Of a stretch of DNA of 6,277 nucleotides, positions 1 through 6,260 are shown piece after piece. The DNA lies in NCBI GenBank assembly GCA_002305725.1, contig DBQM01000041.1, positions 1-6,277 on the forward strand, given 5' to 3'. The position numbers and the translations under genes are program-made. The DNA is from Ruminococcus sp. UBA1394. Lineage in GTDB: Bacteria; Bacillota; Clostridia; Oscillospirales; Ruminococcaceae. The notes below the pieces were generated by a model that did no database searches, had not been told where the DNA came from, and was given only the letters and a program-made list of their open reading frames with translations. The first letter of the stretch is position 1. Every line of letters starts with the position of its first letter.

Positions 1-131
1 CCGCACATCTGCTTGCAGATTTTCCGTCATATCACACAAAAACCTCTTGACATACGCCAGTATGCCAGCGAGTTTTTTATGCAATCTGACAAAAAATCTG
101 ACTGCGCATCTGCACGACAATAATTGTGCGG
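1..131. repeat. Hairpin-forming dispersed repeat (MITE/REP-like)
   Basis: This non-coding stretch is one long imperfect inverted repeat. The outer ends CCGCACA (1-7) and TGTGCGG (125-131) are perfect inverse complements. AGATTTT (17-23) and GTCA (26-29) pair in the same register with AAAATCT (93-99) and TGAC (87-90). The centre is a hairpin, CATAC (51-55) with GTATG (60-64) around loop GCCA, extended by CTC (44-46) with GAG (70-72). No protein is encoded. This layout is typical of small non-autonomous elements or REP-like sequences that occur many times in a genome. That it is dispersed is an inference, supported by a similar 17-base start at the right edge of the window. The left boundary coincides with the window edge, so the element could extend further. 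Confidence 0.6.
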
Positions 132-214
132 TATTGCCTAAAGTGAACAGTTGGTAAATATATATAAATATCTGTGATATAAATTAAGCAAAATGATGTT
201 TTTTACATTTCTTC

Positions 215-245
215 TTGACTCTATCCTTACATGAGAGTTTATAAT
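215..245 (+). promoter_or_regulatory. Probable SigmaA promoter of the cellulase gene
   Basis: A -35 box TTGACT (215-220) is followed by TTTATAAT (238-245). Read as TTTATA (238-243) the spacer is 17 bases; read as TATAAT (240-245) it is 19. Transcription would start near 250-253, giving a leader of about 40 bases before the ATG at 294. This places the in-frame ATG at 231 upstream of the transcript and argues against it as the start. The A+T-rich run at 155-185 could hold an upstream element or operator, but no clear palindrome is seen. Confidence 0.55.
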
Positions 246-277
246 TTACTTATAAATATAAACGTTGTTATTTCAAT

Positions 278-284
278 GAAAGGA
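278..284 (+). promoter_or_regulatory. Ribosome binding site deciding the cellulase start
   Basis: GAAAGGA lies 9 bases before the ATG at 294. The upstream in-frame ATG codons at 231 and 276 have no such site, and only the 294 start gives a clean signal peptide. Confidence 0.75.
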
Positions 285-293
285 TATGAGGTA

Positions 294-3134
294 ATGAAAC
301 TGAAAAAAATCATAGCGGCAGCGGCAGCATTTTCTCTTATAACTTCTCTTACAGTGTCAGCAGCAGGCAGCTTTTTTACTGAGAAACAATTCAGCTGCCA
401 GTCGGAATTTTTGCTGGGTGCTGATTCTTCAGAGGAAGTCTATGACTTTAACTGTGATGATAAAATCAACGTTTTTGATTATCTTATGATGAAACGTATC
501 AGTTCTTCGGAAAATTCACGATACAGCAGTAATATTTTTGATTCAGCTGATGTAGAAAAAGACATTGTTTACGCTCAGAAAAAAGATTATCAGCAGAATG
601 ATATTTCTCTGAATCTGGACTTGTATCAGCCGGAAAATGACAGCCTTGAAAAACATCCTGTAATAATATGGGTTCACGGCGGAGGAATGTATACAGGCAG
701 CAAGGATTCATACTGGGACCCTGTAACAGAGCTTGCACCCGAATTTGCTCAAAAGGGGTATGTAAGTATCTCCATTGACTATCGTCTTAATCCGGAATGG
801 GAGTCAACAGGGGCTTTCAATGAAACTATGAAAAATGCGGCAGAGGACGTGGCGTCGGCTGTAGAATGGGTGAGGGAGAACGCTGATGTATACGGGCTGA
901 ACCCAAATTATATTGCACTTGCAGGATATTCTTCCGGAGCGGAAATTGTTGATAATATGTATTACAGCAATTCTCTTGTTAATGAAACTGAGTTTGATAA
1001 AAGCGGAATTAAAGCTGTTGTGTCGATCAGCGGAAACAGGCTGTTTTTTGATACATCTGCCTGTTCCGGAAATTCACATACAAACTGTCTGATACTTCAC
1101 GGTGACGCAGACGATATAAATCCTGTTTCAGACGCACAGACCTTCCTTACACAGCTCGGGGACAGGGGAGTTATGGAAACCCTTTCGGGTAACAGTCATT
1201 ACTGGGTTGAAACAGATGAACAGAAAAGCTTCCTTGAAAGTAATATATCAGAGTTTCTGATAAAGAATATGTTCACGCTGTATTCTGATTCTGAAAATGT
1301 TTATAACTTTGCAAAGGGACTGCAGTATTCACTTTATTTTTATGATGCTGAAATGTGCGGAACTGAAGTTGATGAGCTGACGGATATTCCATGGAGAAGT
1401 GACTGTCATTTACAGGACTGCGTGTATCCTCTGTCAAAAACTAATCTTACCGCTGAATTTATAAGCAACAATCAGACTGTTCTTGACCCGGACGGTGACG
1501 GCTGTATTGATGTGAGCGGCGGTTTTCATGATGCGGGGGATCATGTGAAAATGGGACTCCCCGAATCACAGAGTGCGTCGGTTCTCGGCTGGGGGTATTA
1601 TGAATTTAGTGATTCCTTTGAAAAAACAGGTCAGACCTCTCATTATATGAGCCTTATGAGATATTTCTGCGAATATTTCATGAAGTGTACATTTATGGAC
1701 GAAAACGGTGATACTGTAGCATTTTGTTATCAGGTAGGGGACGGGGATTATGACAACGATTCGTGGATGCCTCCGGAACTGCAGGACGTTTCAATAAAAC
1801 GAAATGCATATTTCCTTACAGCTGACGACAAGGGAACTGATATAAAGGCTCAGACTGCCGCTGCTCTGGCAGTTAATGCAGTAAATTTCAAAGGTTATGA
1901 CAATGAGTTTTCAGATGAGTGTCTGACTTATGCAAAGTCCCTTTATGAGTTTGCTGTATCTTCACCATTAGGTACTGCTCCGTCGGACGGTTACTACACT
2001 TCATCAAGTTATTATGACGACCTTTCCTTTGCGGCACTCTGGCTGTATATAGGTACGGGTGATTCAGTATATCTTGAAGATGCTGAGAAGTATATGCAGA
2101 AAGCCGTTTCAGATAATGACCATTTTGACTGGAATAATATGTGGGCGGCGGCAAAATGCCTTTATGCCGAGGTTAAAAACGATACGGACAGCTGGAATAA
2201 TGTAAAGACAGCCCTTGACAACTGCCGTACAAGGTATAATACTCCCGGAGGATATGCTTATTTTTCCTACTGGGGTTCTGCACGCCACAACTGCAATGCA
2301 CAGCTTACTGCTCTGATATACAGCAAACACCAGGGCGATAATACTTACTCTGAGTGGGCAAAGGGACAGATGGAGTATATCATGGGCAAAAATCCGCTGA
2401 ACCGCTGTTACATTACGGGATTCAGCGAAAATTCCGCAAAATATCCACACCACAGAGCTGCCTCCGGACTTGCAATTGACGTTGATACCAATACGCACAG
2501 ACATACGCTGGTGGGCGCTTTAGTTGGCGGACCTGACGGAAATGACAATCATAATGACAGCACCGGCGATTATGAACAGAACGAAGTCGCCCTTGATTAC
2601 AACGCCGGATTTACAGGCGCTCTTGCAGGTCTTTATCACTTTTACGGTGAGGGACAGGATACAGACAAGTCATTTTCATTTGAGGAAGAGGTAAAGCCGG
2701 ATGAGTATTATGCTGTTGTCAGAAGTGCAGAAGACAGCAGTTCCTGCACAACTCTCAGACTTTATCTTGGATGTATAACCGGTATGCCGGAGCGTACAGA
2801 AAATGCGTCCATAAGATATTACTTTGACATAAGCGAACTGGAATCAGCGGAGGATATATACTGCACTCTTGACTATGACGGAAGCGGAAGCGTTGAAATG
2901 TCAGAGCCGGTATGCGCTTATGACAGTGTGTATTATGTTGAGCTGAAATGGAATGGTTACTCAATACCTGTGGGCGCACCGAGAATAATATTCACGATAG
3001 GTTCAGAGTCTGGCGTATGGGACAGTTCAAATGATTTCAGCTATGCTGGACTTGGCTCTGATTTTGTAACATCACAGAATATACCGGTGTATATTGACGG
3101 TGTTCTTTCGGGCGGAAGTGAACCGGCAAAATAA
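294..3134 (+). CDS. Secreted esterase-GH9 cellulase-CBM3c multidomain enzyme with N-terminal half-dockerin
   Basis: This 946-residue secreted enzyme should hydrolyse beta-1,4-glucan and remove ester groups from plant cell wall. Residues 1-24 are a signal peptide (MKLKK, Ala-rich core, VSA-AG cleavage). Residues 49-68 are one dockerin-like EF-hand repeat (D51, N53, D55, D62, then MMKR). Residues about 103-325 are an alpha/beta hydrolase with oxyanion motif HGGG (128-131), nucleophile Ser213 in GYSSG, and probable Asp273 and His302; the BD-FAE/acetyl-xylan esterase type is the best guess. Residues about 334-786 are glycoside hydrolase family 9, with DAGDH (413-417; nucleophilic-water base Asp413/Asp416), the YPHHR motif (717-721) and proton donor Glu764 in NEVALDYNAGF. 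Residues about 797-946 match CBM3c (RYYFDIS, YYVEL, YSYQGL-like and IPVY motifs), which in theme-B GH9 enzymes makes the cellulase processive. There are almost no linkers. The gene stands alone with its own promoter and terminator. The GH9 and CBM3c calls are firm; the esterase substrate is unknown. Confidence 0.93.
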   Translation: MKLKKIIAAAAAFSLITSLTVSAAGSFFTEKQFSCQSEFLLGADSSEEVYDFNCDDKINVFDYLMMKRISSSENSRYSSNIFDSADVEKDIVYAQKKDYQQNDISLNLDLYQPENDSLEKHPVIIWVHGGGMYTGSKDSYWDPVTELAPEFAQKGYVSISIDYRLNPEWESTGAFNETMKNAAEDVASAVEWVRENADVYGLNPNYIALAGYSSGAEIVDNMYYSNSLVNETEFDKSGIKAVVSISGNRLFFDTSACSGNSHTNCLILHGDADDINPVSDAQTFLTQLGDRGVMETLSGNSHYWVETDEQKSFLESNISEFLIKNMFTLYSDSENVYNFAKGLQYSLYFYDAEMCGTEVDELTDIPWRSDCHLQDCVYPLSKTNLTAEFISNNQTVLDPDGDGCIDVSGGFHDAGDHVKMGLPESQSASVLGWGYYEFSDSFEKTGQTSHYMSLMRYFCEYFMKCTFMDENGDTVAFCYQVGDGDYDNDSWMPPELQDVSIKRNAYFLTADDKGTDIKAQTAAALAVNAVNFKGYDNEFSDECLTYAKSLYEFAVSSPLGTAPSDGYYTSSSYYDDLSFAALWLYIGTGDSVYLEDAEKYMQKAVSDNDHFDWNNMWAAAKCLYAEVKNDTDSWNNVKTALDNCRTRYNTPGGYAYFSYWGSARHNCNAQLTALIYSKHQGDNTYSEWAKGQMEYIMGKNPLNRCYITGFSENSAKYPHHRAASGLAIDVDTNTHRHTLVGALVGGPDGNDNHNDSTGDYEQNEVALDYNAGFTGALAGLYHFYGEGQDTDKSFSFEEEVKPDEYYAVVRSAEDSSSCTTLRLYLGCITGMPERTENASIRYYFDISELESAEDIYCTLDYDGSGSVEMSEPVCAYDSVYYVELKWNGYSIPVGAPRIIFTIGSESGVWDSSNDFSYAGLGSDFVTSQNIPVYIDGVLSGGSEPAK

Positions 3135-3176
3135 TCTGTTAAGTACCAGAAATCTTATTTATGTATGCATAACTTT

Positions 3177-3222
3177 AAAGCTCCCGATACTGTGTTATTA
3201 ATACAGTATCGGGAGCTTTTTT
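3177..3222 (+). terminator. Rho-independent terminator between convergent genes
   Basis: A perfect 17-bp stem, AAAGCTCCCGATACTGT (3177-3193) with its complement (3203-3219), is followed by a T run (3217-3222). The 9-base loop may close further by a G-T and two T-A pairs. It ends the cellulase transcript, 42 bases after the stop. On the - strand the same stem has only a short T run (TTTAAAGTT), so it may also stop the convergent transporter operon, less efficiently; the ATPase stop codon is 14 bases away. Confidence 0.92.
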
Positions 3223-3236
3223 GATGTATTGATTTT

Positions 3237-3962
3237 TTAAAGTACTTTTGAAAGAAAATCCTTTGCTCTCTGATTTTTCGGATTTGCAAAGAATTCCTGC
3301 GGCGGAGCCTGTTCGATTATACGTCCGTCGTCCATGAACATTACTCTTGACGCAACCTCTTTTGCAAAACCCATTTCGTGTGTGACCACAATCATGGTCA
3401 TTCCGTCATCGGCAAGCTGTTTCATCAGATTAAGCACTTCTCCGACCATTTCCGGGTCAAGTGCCGATGTCGGCTCGTCGAAAAGCATTACCTCCGGATT
3501 CATAGCAAGCGCTCTGGCTATGGCAATTCTCTGTTTCTGTCCGCCCGAAAGCTGATTCGGATAAGCGTCTGCCTTATCAGAAAGTCCGACCTTTTCAAGC
3601 AGCTCGTCCGCTTTTTCATCGGCTTGCTTCTGTGTCATAAGCTTCAGCTTTACCGGTGAAAGAGTGATGTTTTTCCTTATAGTCAGATGCGGAAAAAGAT
3701 TAAAGTGCTGAAAAACCATACCCATCTTCTGACGGACAAGGTTTACCTCTTTTTCACTCATGGCGGTGATATTTTCGCCGTCAACATATATATCACCCGA
3801 CGTTGGTCTTTCCATGAGATTGAGGCATCTCAGAAAGGTGCTTTTTCCCGAACCGGACGGTCCGATTATTACCACTTTTTCACCCTGTTCCACAGATTCG
3901 TTTATATCCTTTAAAATGTGAAGCTCGCCGAAGGATTTGTTAAGACCTTTAACGTCTATCAT
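3237..3962 (-). CDS. Polar amino-acid ABC transporter, ATP-binding protein (GlnQ-like)
   Basis: This 241-residue cytoplasmic ATPase powers the importer encoded with it. All nucleotide-binding motifs are present: Walker A GPSGSGKST (34-42), Q-loop Gln85 in VFQHFNLFPHLT, signature LSGGQ (138-142), Walker B VMLFDEP (158-164), D-loop SALD (166-169) and H-loop His195 in THEMGFA. The length and the Q-H-F-N-L-F-P-H motif are characteristic of the glutamine/arginine/cystine (PAAT) subfamily. The ATG at 3962 is chosen because AAAGGAGG precedes it; an upstream in-frame ATG at 3995 adds 11 residues not seen in the family. Its start overlaps the permease end by 14 bases, which suggests translational coupling. 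The exact amino acid cannot be read from the ATPase. Confidence 0.96.
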   Translation of the reverse strand: MIDVKGLNKSFGELHILKDINESVEQGEKVVIIGPSGSGKSTFLRCLNLMERPTSGDIYVDGENITAMSEKEVNLVRQKMGMVFQHFNLFPHLTIRKNITLSPVKLKLMTQKQADEKADELLEKVGLSDKADAYPNQLSGGQKQRIAIARALAMNPEVMLFDEPTSALDPEMVGEVLNLMKQLADDGMTMIVVTHEMGFAKEVASRVMFMDDGRIIEQAPPQEFFANPKNQRAKDFLSKVL

Positions 3963-4641
3963 TCTTTGCCAGCCTCCTTTCAAGCTTTGAAACAAGCCAT
4001 GTAAGAATCATTACCATCACAAGGTAAATAAGCGCAACCGCAAACAGCGGCAGGAAAGCCTCATAAGTCGCAGCTCTGATGATATCTCCGCCTTTTGTAA
4101 GGTCGGGGAGGGCAATGTAGCCGGATACTGAGGTCTCTTTCAGCAGAACGATAAATTCGTTTGCAAGAGCCGGAAGAACGTTTTTAAACGCCTGAGGAAT
4201 TATAATAAAAATCATAGTCTTAGTATAATTAAGTCCGAGACTGGAGCCTGCTTCAAACTGTCCGTTGTCAATGGACATTATTCCCGAACGGACGATTTCG
4301 GCAACGTATGCTCCCGAATTAAGACCGAAAGCAAGGACTGCAACCAGAAGCTTGCTTATTCTCACCGAACCGAATATTACAAAGTATGTAATAAGCAGCT
4401 GAACAACTACCGGCGTTCCTCTGATAACAGTAAGATATACCCTGCATATAAGGTTGAGTATTTTCAGCTTGCCTGTTTTGTCATGTGTTGAACGGATTAT
4501 TGCCACGATAAATCCCAGCACCATACCCAGTATTACTGCGAAAAAGGTAATGATAAGAGTATTTTTCAGACCGTCCACAAGATAAGTCCAGCGGTCACCG
4601 GCTATAAAAGTATCGTGCAGTTTCTGTAAAAAATCAGTCAA
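3949..4641 (-). CDS. Polar amino-acid ABC transporter, permease (HisM/GlnP family)
   Basis: This 230-residue inner membrane protein forms the translocation channel, probably as a homodimer because only one permease gene is present. Hydrophobic segments lie near residues 26-49, 68-90, 97-118, about 155-177 and 197-217, matching the five-helix core of the family. The conserved VIRGTPVVVQL motif is at 72-82 and the ATPase-contacting EAA loop at 130-151 (EAGSSLGL...IIIPQAF). The start is a TTG at 4641, chosen because AGAGGTGA lies 8 bases upstream and the protein then begins TDFLQKL as in related permeases. The longer frame starting with TTG at 4671 would begin inside the tail of the upstream hairpin and is unlikely. 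The C-terminus is basic (KLERRLAKNDRR), as expected on the cytoplasmic side. Confidence 0.94.
   Translation of the reverse strand: MTDFLQKLHDTFIAGDRWTYLVDGLKNTLIITFFAVILGMVLGFIVAIIRSTHDKTGKLKILNLICRVYLTVIRGTPVVVQLLITYFVIFGSVRISKLLVAVLAFGLNSGAYVAEIVRSGIMSIDNGQFEAGSSLGLNYTKTMIFIIIPQAFKNVLPALANEFIVLLKETSVSGYIALPDLTKGGDIIRAATYEAFLPLFAVALIYLVMVMILTWLVSKLERRLAKNDRR
3973..3980 (-). promoter_or_regulatory. Ribosome binding site of the ATPase gene
   Basis: AAAGGAGG on the - strand lies inside the permease coding region, 10 bases before the ATG at 3962. It is near-complete anti-16S sequence and fixes that start over the in-frame ATG at 3995. Confidence 0.8.
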
Positions 4642-4648
4642 CGAAATT

Positions 4649-4656
4649 TCACCTCT
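4649..4656 (-). promoter_or_regulatory. Ribosome binding site supporting a TTG start for the permease
   Basis: AGAGGTGA on the - strand is 8 bases from TTG (4641-4639). There is no ATG nearby in frame, so the gene most likely uses a TTG initiator, which would lower translation relative to the binding protein. Confidence 0.65.
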
Positions 4657-4665
4657 CGTTTTACA

Positions 4666-4693
4666 ATACAAAAGGCTATCCGTGAGATAGCCT
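4666..4693 (-). terminator. Intercistronic hairpin/leaky terminator between binding protein and permease
   Basis: On the - strand, AGGCTATC (4693-4686) pairs with GATAGCCT (4680-4673), an 8-bp perfect stem with a 5-base loop, followed by TTTGTATT. The U run is broken by G and A, so it should be a partial terminator or a 3' barrier to exonucleases. Either would give more binding-protein mRNA than permease/ATPase mRNA, a common arrangement in ABC importer operons. Confidence 0.7.
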
Positions 4694-4725
4694 CTTTGCT
4701 CATAATTTTTTTATGCAATTTTGTA

Positions 4726-5508
4726 TTAATCTTTTCTTACGATGATTACCTGAGTACCTGTCGCATAGGAATCAGAGAAATCAACGTTTTTAAGTCTGTC
4801 TTCTGTAACGGTCATGCCTGCTGCACCAACGTCAGCCTTGCCGGACTGTATTTCCGGAATAATGGAATCAAATTCGATATTCTCAATTTCAAGTTCCATT
4901 CCCAGAACATCACAGACTGCCTGCATCATATCTGCATCTATACCAACCACCTTGTCGCCTTCCATGCTCTCATACGGAGGGAACTCAGCGTTTGTAGCCA
5001 TAACAATCTTTCCGTTGTCACGTTTTACGTCTTCCGGGGAAGTGTACGGATTTTTTCCTGCGTCTTCGCCGATCCAGTTGTTCAGGATCTGGTCCATAGT
5101 ACCGTTTTCCCTGATAGTTTTCAAAGCGTCGTTGATATCTGCTTTAAGCTCGTCGTTGCCCTGCTTGAGAGCTATAGCGTATTCCTCAACTACGAACGGG
5201 TCATCAAGAATTTTCAGATCGTCATTCTTGGAAACGAATACCTTTGCAGGCTCGTTGTCGATAATAACTGCGTCCACCTTGCCCTGCTTCAGAGCCTGAA
5301 CTGCGTCTGCGCCCTTGTTGTATTTTTCAACTGTAGCGTCCTTTACGTCCTCAGCGTAGATATCTCCTGTAGTGCCAAGCTGAACTCCGATAACCTTGCC
5401 TTCCAGGCCATCAACGCTGTTGACAGTATTCTTTGGTACACTTCCGCAGGCTGTAAGCATTAAAACTGAAAGTACACCTGCAAGAGCAGCTGAAATTGTT
5501 TTTTTCAT
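4726..5508 (-). CDS. Amino-acid ABC transporter substrate-binding lipoprotein, circularly permuted SBP_bac_3 fold
   Basis: This 260-residue lipoprotein captures an amino acid outside the membrane and delivers it to the permease. The signal peptide ends in lipobox LTAC (18-21), so Cys21 is lipidated. The order of the family 3 binding-protein fold is reversed. Residues 30-108 are lobe II (GLEGKVIGVQLGTTGD, then QGKVDAVIIDN), normally mid-protein. Residues 109-146 are the usual C-terminal part, ending in the typical GTMDQILNNWI. Residues 147-166 are a linker. Residues 167-258 are lobe I (IVMATNAEFPPYE, VGIDADM, GMTVTEDR, NVDFSDSY), normally at the mature N-terminus. By comparison with E. coli GlnH, contact residues are retained: Gly231, Thr233 and Arg238 for the ligand carboxylate and Asp84 for the amino group. 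A full-length, functional protein is therefore likely. The ATG at 5508 is preferred over TTG at 5517 because AAAGGA is 10 bases upstream of it. The ligand is not known. Confidence 0.93.
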   Translation of the reverse strand: MKKTISAALAGVLSVLMLTACGSVPKNTVNSVDGLEGKVIGVQLGTTGDIYAEDVKDATVEKYNKGADAVQALKQGKVDAVIIDNEPAKVFVSKNDDLKILDDPFVVEEYAIALKQGNDELKADINDALKTIRENGTMDQILNNWIGEDAGKNPYTSPEDVKRDNGKIVMATNAEFPPYESMEGDKVVGIDADMMQAVCDVLGMELEIENIEFDSIIPEIQSGKADVGAAGMTVTEDRLKNVDFSDSYATGTQVIIVRKD

Positions 5509-5518
5509 TAATTTCAAA

Positions 5519-5524
5519 TCCTTT
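5519..5524 (-). promoter_or_regulatory. Ribosome binding site of the binding-protein gene
   Basis: AAAGGA on the - strand is 10 bases before the ATG at 5508 and only 1 base before the in-frame TTG at 5517, so it selects the ATG. Confidence 0.75.
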
Positions 5525-5564
5525 CACAATAAAAATTCATCGTATACAAACCAACTTAATATCT

Positions 5565-5593
5565 ATTATAAAACAAAATCCGATTTATTTCAA
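5565..5593 (-). promoter_or_regulatory. SigmaA promoter of the transporter operon
   Basis: On the - strand, TTGAAA (5593-5588) is followed after exactly 17 bases by a perfect TATAAT (5570-5565). Transcription should start near 5558, leaving a leader of about 50 bases, too short for a large riboswitch or T-box. The promoter lies wholly in the 113-base gap after the TetR gene, so the operon can be expressed independently of it. No long inverted repeat typical of a TetR operator overlaps it. Confidence 0.88.
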
Positions 5594-5621
5594 GACTTTT
5601 TTTACTTTTTCCATATATATT

Positions 5622-6227
5622 TTATTCATCAGTTTCGTGCTGTCTTATAATTGTTTTTACTGTGTCATAAAGATATGGTTTGAGTACTTCAAGGGAAACA
5701 GGTTCATTATAAAGAATTGCAGAATAAATGGTTGAGCTTACAAGCTCGATTATCATAAAAATCATTATTTCCGGGTCTTTTAACTTTTTTGGTGAATCAC
5801 TTATCATTGTATCATAAATTTCTTTGAAATTATAATCGTCCTCGTTTTCAGAGGAAATGAGTGCATTCTTGAATATACCCCAGCTGAGATTTTTTGAAAT
5901 GAAGGTGAGGAGCGACTGGTTTTCGTTCAGCTGATTTATAATGTTATCTATTATAAACATTATCTGGTCCATAAAATCCAGTTCAGTATGATTGTTCAGT
6001 TCTTCAATGGCATTTTTAAAAAGCTGACTTGATTTGTGGGCAATCAGTTTGTTTTTGATGTCATATTTATCCTTGAAATATAAATAGAAAGTACCCTTTG
6101 CAACACCGGCTTTATCCACTATTTCTGATATTGATGTCTGGCTTACGCCTTTTGAAGTAAAGATGCTGAAAGCGGTATTCAGCAGCGATTCACGTTTTTT
6201 CTTTTTATTCGCATCAAGTTTTCCCAT
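5622..6227 (-). CDS. TetR/AcrR-family transcriptional regulator
   Basis: This 201-residue protein is a DNA-binding repressor that normally acts as a dimer and releases its operator on binding a small molecule. The N-terminal domain (about 10-56) is a typical TetR helix-turn-helix: RESLLNTAFSIFTSKG, then TSISEIVDKAGVAKGTFYLYF (31-51), then KDKYDI. The C-terminal ligand and dimer domain (about 70-195) is helical and not diagnostic. The ATG at 6227 is used because AGGAAA (6240-6235) lies 7 bases upstream; an upstream in-frame ATG at 6266 would start within the edge repeat-like sequence. It lies 113 bases upstream of the transporter operon on the same strand, with no clear terminator between, so some readthrough is possible. 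Its target and inducer cannot be read from the sequence. The gene looks more A+T-rich than the transporter genes. Confidence 0.93.
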   Translation of the reverse strand: MGKLDANKKKKRESLLNTAFSIFTSKGVSQTSISEIVDKAGVAKGTFYLYFKDKYDIKNKLIAHKSSQLFKNAIEELNNHTELDFMDQIMFIIDNIINQLNENQSLLTFISKNLSWGIFKNALISSENEDDYNFKEIYDTMISDSPKKLKDPEIMIFMIIELVSSTIYSAILYNEPVSLEVLKPYLYDTVKTIIRQHETDE

Positions 6228-6234
6228 AGAAAGA

Positions 6235-6240
6235 TTTCCT
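6235..6240 (-). promoter_or_regulatory. Ribosome binding site of the TetR gene
   Basis: AGGAAA on the - strand (within AAAGGAAA) is 7 bases before the ATG at 6227 and decides this start over the ATG at 6266. No convincing promoter is visible in the remaining bases to the window edge. Confidence 0.65.
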
Positions 6241-6260
6241 TTGTATTTATTTTTATCGCC

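Noticed and set aside
231..293. Longer cellulase start at the ATG at 231 (or 276)
   Set aside because: The 231 codon lies between the -35 and -10 boxes, lacks a ribosome site, and would place a non-signal stretch before the clear signal peptide that starts at 294.
2109..2504. Open frame on the - strand within the GH9 region
   Set aside because: It lies entirely inside the well-supported GH9 coding sequence and shows no start signal or recognisable domain.
3334..3914. Open frames on the + strand opposite the ATPase gene
   Set aside because: They overlap an ATPase with every nucleotide-binding motif intact and have no start signals of their own.
4706..4720. TTTTTTATGCAAT shared with bases 73-85 of the left repeat
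   Set aside because: The match is short and mostly a T run; flanking bases do not continue the similarity, so it is probably chance.
4696..5463. Long open frame on the + strand opposite the binding-protein gene
   Set aside because: It is antisense to a gene with clear family motifs, has no ribosome site, and its Cys/Phe-rich product resembles no known family; codon bias of the real gene explains it.
4726..5508. Binding protein as two gene fragments or a frameshifted pseudogene
   Set aside because: One continuous frame carries signal peptide, both halves and a stop, with no segment missing or doubled and ligand residues kept; permutation explains it better than decay.
5509..5564. Riboswitch or T-box in the transporter leader
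   Set aside because: The leader is only about 50 bases, with no conserved T-box motif and no terminator hairpin before the start codon.
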